Assembly (NCBI GenBank): GCA_951230915.1
Contig: OX579639.1
Coordinates: 930,001 to 994,000, forward strand
Length of the DNA: 64,000 nt
Reading direction: 5' to 3'
DNA from: Antitrichia curtipendula
Taxonomy: Eukaryota; Streptophyta; Bryopsida; Hypnales; Leucodontaceae
The notes beneath the pieces were generated by a model. That model was not told the DNA's origin and did no database searches. It was given only the letters and a program-made list of their open reading frames with translations. Every line of letters starts with the position of its first letter. Position 1 is the stretch's first letter. A program made the translations under genes and the position numbers. This document shows, in pieces, positions 59,102 through 64,000 of the stretch.

Positions 59102-60706
59102 ATGCTGCTTTGTAATTGTATTGAGGCTATCACTGTTCATAGCACCCAAAATTGGCCTTCCGGGAACTGGATTCCCATGCAGATTGAAGTTAACTCATGG
59201 GTAACCCTGAAGCCGGATCTGGCTTCTGAGTGGGGACAAGACTTTGAGCGCTATGGCGTTGATACGCAACAATACCTCTGGAAAGCACAAGTGCTAGCAT
59301 TCAAATTTAGCAACGAGGGGAACCAGATTGTCTTGAAGGTGCTGGTGCGACATGCTTACGAGCGTAGACAACTATGCTTGGACCCCGAACAACCACGCCC
59401 AAGACTACCTTGTAATTGTGAGTCTATTCTTTATACATTTGTTTTTGGATTGATTCCTAGATTTTAATTTAATGTAATTTACTAGCGCACTTCGAATTAA
59501 TTTAAGCTAATCCTTCACTATTTATCCATTAAATTTTGATTCTTCACTATAAAACTAGAACCTTCAACTGTTCCTTGAACTTGTTGTTAGTGATTGCTTC
59601 ATTGCATCAAAGCTCCTTCCACAACATAGTACTGCCATAGTAATGTGTAGTCAACGGTGTAGTCAAAACCAAGACCCTAAACTATTCCACTAATTGCCGC
59701 ATTGATTCTTTGAAGTTCACATAGTATCCAACCCTGAATTGCAAGTTAAATTATTGAAATTGTAAATTGGTGGTACTTACTTGCTTCTCTTTCTGCTGTT
59801 TCTGGTGTCAATTGCAGACCTTTTTCCTTGTTACTTTGACGATTGGGTGGAGCCTGATTCTATAGTAGGCGTCATCGTTGGGATGCATGCAGATATTTGA
59901 GAGTCCGTCCACCATGCACGTCCACACAGGGAGCTATATGAGGCCTCCATTTTTTTTTACAAGTGGATTTATGTCCCTCTAGTTGAGGCTCAGCTGTATG
60001 GAGAGTTGAAGCCCATATCACTTCCACACTTCAATTCTCCAAGTTGGCCTTTACCGTGAATGAATACATCAGAGGCATTCCGTGCAAAGATGCGAGTTGA
60101 TTTCAACAAGCCTTGAAGCCAAATATAGGCTCCAGAAGGTCACACATTCAATGGTTTATGCCATTTGCAGTCTTTGTTGACCTTTTCGCATTAGCAACCA
60201 ACTGGATTTGCACACCCTAGTTGTTCACTATCAAGAACCTTGAGGACCAAGTCTTTAGTGACATAATGGACCTTGGTTGGCACAAGAAGACCACAGATGA
60301 CGGTGATATTGTGCAGTGTACAATGGTACTTCCAAGCATTATTTTCCGCTATCATATGGACCGCCAAACTCCTTACGTTAATTTTTTTTCTACACGAGCA
60401 AGGTATGTGGCACTTTCATGGGTGTCCATTGAGCAAGAGGTTGGAGAACATATGGTGGAACTTGAGTGTCACGTGATGGACAATAATCCGCCAATAATTA
60501 TTCGCTTCAAGGTCGACACAGATTGGCTAGTAGCTCACTTGCGGCACGAGGTGCAGATCACGATGGGAAACAATGCACCAATTGACTTCTATTTTTTTTG
60601 CAATGAGCCCAACAAGTTGGACCGAAAGATCAACGTACGTGTAGAGAAGATACTAACAGTGGCAGACGTGCTTCCCCCTAAAGTACTAAAGACCAGAAGT
60701 GCGTAG
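59102..60706 (+). pseudogene. Decayed multi-exon gene of unknown family
   Basis: An ATG at 59,102 opens 105 codons (59102-59417) ending at a donor GTGAGT. An acceptor TTGCAG at 59,817 continues the frame for 27 codons (LFPCYFDDWVEPDSIVGVIV) to TGA at 59,898. The same frame continues protein-like for about 55 more codons (ARPHRELYEASIFFYKWIYV, LPHFNSPSWPLP) before further TGA, TAG and TAG codons. A different frame then gives an uninterrupted 161 codons ending at 60,706 (NLEDQVFSDIMDLGWHKKTT ... KINVRVEKILTVADVLPPK). Together this looks like one gene of at least 400 codons broken by stops and at least one frame shift. I do not recognise the family. The ends could instead be two small intact genes. 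Confidence 0.5.
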
Positions 60707-61810
60707 CCTCTTTGAGTTGGTATAACGACGCATGCAATCAGAGAGAGACCGTTGCCTGCAAGACACATTGCAACCATGCCACACCTTCAGCTTTACATTT
60801 TTGTAGTGCCTTGTTTTATTTTGTAAGCTCATTTAGAACATTAGTAATCTATTCTACTTGGGAGACATTTTCTAAGGTGTATAGCCACAAGACTCGTTGG
60901 CCTTCTGTTTGATGACATTAAGCAGCATTATATACAAATTATAATGTTGTATAAACTTCAAATATATAGATTTTTTATTCTTCAGAACTTTCTTATTGCT
61001 CATTTTGAATTAAATACCCCAGATTGCCTTCAAGTCTAGCCAAGCTATTTGTTTACAAGTGAGAGTGATGATGACCATCGAGACAAAATCCGGAGATACA
61101 TATAGCTTCAAAAGCTCTTGTAAGGGTAATTGAATCAAGGCTTGGTCTTAAGTTTCACAAGCTTATTGATATGCGACAATATTTCCATAATCTGTGATAT
61201 CGAATTGATCAACAATTGACGTGAAGAAAAAATTAGGCGTTAAGCTAAGAACTTAGGGCCTGATTATAAATTGTCCTATACTTCTCAAACTTCAATCCAA
61301 CCATAGCTACAAAGAACGCTTGAATATTCCAAAATCAAAAATTATGGATTAAGTTCTTAAAAACTAGATTGGTGACCTAATTGTGATAAGAATGGTGCAC
61401 TGGAATCTTTTTGGATTTGCTAATAGGAATATGTAAAAATCTGACAATCTTAATAATAATAATAATATTATTTTGCTTAGCACTTAAAGCATGCTTCCCA
61501 TATTCTCTTCAATATCTTGTGTCCTTGAGCTAAGCTCTCAGATGTAATTGAAAAGCGTATGAGAAACATTCAAATCCATATTAAGCTAGAAAAAGAGACT
61601 GTATTCAAATGTTTTTCCTATAAATACATTAAATACGAGACTACAACTTGGAGAGTCATGAATTTCCAGTTCACAAGCCAGCTTTCATACGAGTTGCAAC
61701 AACAAATCAGAGTTCTTACAATAGTGGAATAAAAAATGTGAATCACATCATCAATTCTAATGAATAACTCATGAACAACAATAGATCAATCATAATGTGA
61801 AGTAGTAATT
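60707..61810. other. Intergenic, no gene recognised
   Basis: AT-rich, with an (AAT)n run at about 61,450-61,470. The first 70 bases still have the composition of the preceding gene and may be its 3' end. Confidence 0.4.
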
Positions 61811-62077
61811 TTAAGAATCATTTGAAAGGCTGAAGTTAATTGTACAAGTTGCAAACAAACAATTTGTAACTCGGACACCAGAATTAACTATGACTATAAT
61901 CCCAACTTGAATGAGTACACTTGTCAGACAAAGCAAATAGAGTAGTGTAAAAATCTGACAAGCGCCATAAGTGCTTGCATCACCCAACCAATCGCCAAAA
62001 TTGTCCTTCTGAAATACTACGTCACAAGCTCCAAGCGGATATAGGATATTAGCCCTGTCCAATTTGCAAAAGGACAT
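61811..62077 (-). CDS. Short open frame with one hydrophobic segment, unknown
   Basis: 88 codons from ATG (62,077) to TAA on the minus strand. Residues roughly 41-65 (CQIFTLLYLLCLTSVLIQVG and on) form a convincing membrane-spanning stretch, preceded by a balanced hydrophilic segment (DVVFQKDNFGDWLGDASTYG). No family is recognised. Upstream on the same strand, other frames up to about 62,230 look weakly protein-like (WWAIMLQALDIDGKIILPSH) with stops, so it may be the remnant of a larger membrane-protein gene. Confidence 0.3.
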   Translation of the reverse strand: MSFCKLDRANILYPLGACDVVFQKDNFGDWLGDASTYGACQIFTLLYLLCLTSVLIQVGIIVIVNSGVRVTNCLFATCTINFSLSNDS

Positions 62078-62584
62078 TCAATTTAAATGTTTTGACCCCT
62101 CCAACTGCTTTCCTTGAGGGCCCTCTCCTGAGTTCAAATATCCTCTAATGAGAAGGTAGGATAATCTTGCCATCTATGTCAAGTGCTTGCAACATGATCG
62201 CCCACCATAAAAGATTGAAACAAAAATAGTAGCCAATTCCAAAAGGGTTTCATAAAAAGATACATGCGCATCTACATTGATCAAGCTCTCCATTGAATAC
62301 AATGATGGGATGATTTAAGGCCAGTGCTACATTCTTGTATAGCTCCTCAATAGCTATCACCTCTCTTCACCACAACCTACTATGATCTTATGAAACAACT
62401 TGCAATAGTTACATAAGACATGATTATATTTGCGTTACTTTGGCTAGAACATATTCAACTATTGAGTGCAGCGCTCCTCCGTGCCTTCAAATGTTGGACA
62501 ATAGTGCATCCAACTATTGTCCACAATAGGTGAGCCTAAAAGCCCTAACAGGAGGGCTATCCAAAATAGGTACTTTTGCTATAT

Positions 62585-62813
62585 TTAACCCTTAAAAGAC
62601 GGACTAGTTTCCATAGAAATCATCCCTTTGGATACCATAGGAATCATTGTCTTAAAAAAATGCAAAAACATCCATTGGAAGTCAAACTACTGAAGAAGAC
62701 CTCTCCTTATCAAATTTTTTTTCTCAAGATGAATAGTTGCATTATATCCTACATTGATGGGTTATTTATCATTCATCGTACACAAAATGTTTGCGGCCTT
62801 ATTTATGGATTAA
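62585..62813. mobile_element. TTAA-bounded MITE, short family copy 4 (229 bp)
   Basis: TTAACCCTTAAAAGACGG at the left, TTATTTATGGATTAA at the right. The interior matches the 28,824 copy ('ttccatagaaatcat', 'gcaaaaacatccattggaag'). Confidence 0.65.
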
Positions 62814-63580
62814 ATACTCCTTCCTCTTTGTGAAGAGCGTAAGGAAATCATTTGCTAGGTGTTTCTTGACATTTGGTACAAAATTGAGTGTTTTTTGCTC
62901 CAATATATAGCTTTCATGCATGAGTCTAAAGGTTGGTTCAAACCAAGCCCAAGTCACTCCTAGTAAGTGGTACCTTGCTTTGTTAGGTGAGAATATTATG
63001 ACACAAAGGGCCCATCAAAAATGAAAGTGAGGTCCCTAGCAATGGTCTTAATGTAAATTAAAAAGTGACCAACTAACAAGAATTTCCAAGCTATGATTGT
63101 GGGCTTGGGGGACTATAATTAGGGGCCATGTAATATTGACATCAACATCCTTATTTTAAGTTTGAGTTCTTCTGTTCAACTTCTTCTTGGTTTTCCATTG
63201 TACCAGTACTAAAAACAATAATATTTAAAGACTTTCATTTTATATTTGTCATAGTTAGTCGCATACGATATTTGTTAGGCCTACCTCTTGGAAGTGGTCG
63301 AGAATCTCTCGTTCCAAAGTTGGACCAACTCTTACTTCTGTACCAATCACATCATAGTATGGCTAATCAAAGATTGTGTTCATTTTATTCCAAAAACATA
63401 AAAAATACTAACTACTCTTATTAAGTGAAGTTGTTCTAAAATAGCTCTAGAGATTTTGGTTTAGAAAAAAAATTACAAAATATTTTGAGAATATCCTCTA
63501 AAATCCAAACTATAAAATATTTTCAAACTATATCTATTATTTCATACTCACTGATTAAATACCCTCTGTGATACACCTAG
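62814..63580. other. Intergenic, nothing recognised
   Basis: AT-rich sequence without a long frame, inverted repeat or tandem array. Confidence 0.4.
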
Positions 63581-63714
63581 GTTATTTATTTTACACTAAA
63601 TGCCTTCCAAACACGTGATTACCTTAAACCTTAAAAACATCAACGAGGTTATTTATTTTACACTAAATGCCTTCCAAACACGTGATTACCTTAAACCTTA
63701 AAAACATCAACGAG
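63581..63714. repeat. Perfect 67-bp tandem duplication
   Basis: Units 63,581-63,647 and 63,648-63,714 (starting GTTATTTATTTTACACTAAA) appear identical, so the duplication is recent. The second unit runs into the start of the short TTAA element at 63,691. Confidence 0.9.
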
Positions 63715-63890
63715 GACGTTTTGTGTCCAATGCATGACAGAGAATTCTTCTAGTAGAACAAAAGTACAACTATTCATCCTTGGAACTTTCTTGTGAAAAG
63801 GGGAGATCTTCTACAATAGTTTGACTTCCAATGAGTACTTTTTTCATTTTTTTAAGGCAATGATTCACAGGGTAACCACAAGGATGCAAT
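63691..63890. mobile_element. TTAA MITE short family copy 5, right end lost
   Basis: Starts TTAAACCTTAAAAACATC and shares 'gtccaatgcatgacagagaat' and 'cttctacaatagtttgacttcc' with 47,261-47,490. The right TTAA terminus is missing. Confidence 0.6.
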
Positions 63891-64000
63891 GTACGGGGAG
63901 TACCGGCATTTAGTTACGAGCTAGCTGGTTGATTTTGAGAATTTCCGAATGGATTTCAAAATCTTCGGAAAAAACCTGATCATTTAAGAGGAAAATCAAA

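Overview
The window looks like plant nuclear DNA. It is a strongly AT-rich, repeat-filled intergenic landscape with one clear, intron-bearing protein gene. That gene has GT-AG introns and encodes a SOSEKI protein, a family specific to the plant lineage. The 639-residue product and the lack of any recognisable LTR retrotransposon hint at a non-flowering plant (bryophyte, lycophyte or fern), but I cannot name the species. Coding blocks stand out as GC-richer islands at about 29.2-30.7 kb, 40.5-46.8 kb, 51.8-52.3 kb and 59.1-60.7 kb.

0-26 kb: almost all repeats and decayed genes. About 0.9-kb elements bounded by TTAA and ending CCCCTAAAG recur throughout. They sit among TA-flanked AGGTAG miniature elements, foldback elements, a 97-bp tandem repeat, a Harbinger-type MITE, and two pseudogenes (5.4-5.9 and 10.36-11.15 kb).

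26-40 kb: a nested stack of the same families. Several elements sit inside others, and those nestings reveal the target-site duplications (TTAA for the 0.9-kb family, TA for the AGGTAG family). A GC-rich block at 29.2-30.7 kb may hold a small gene.

40.5-47 kb: the genic core. A seven-exon SOSEKI gene (DIX domain at the N end, C2HC zinc finger at the C end) lies on the plus strand. A C3HC4 RING reading frame with an early in-frame stop lies convergently on the minus strand, next to a telomere-like CCCTAAA tract.

47-64 kb: more elements, including the most interesting object in the window. This is a complete 4.2-kb Mutator-like element (52,286-56,511) with about 450-bp terminal inverted repeats and a perfect 9-bp target duplication. 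I see no transposase in it. Instead it carries a spliceable three-exon gene for a TET/JBP-like 2-oxoglutarate/Fe(II) dioxygenase, with the remains of a U1-type zinc finger just upstream. Further on are a triple tandem hairpin array (58.35-58.59 kb) and a decayed unknown gene (59.1-60.7 kb).

All exon joins, repeat boundaries and alignments were made by eye. No homology search was run.
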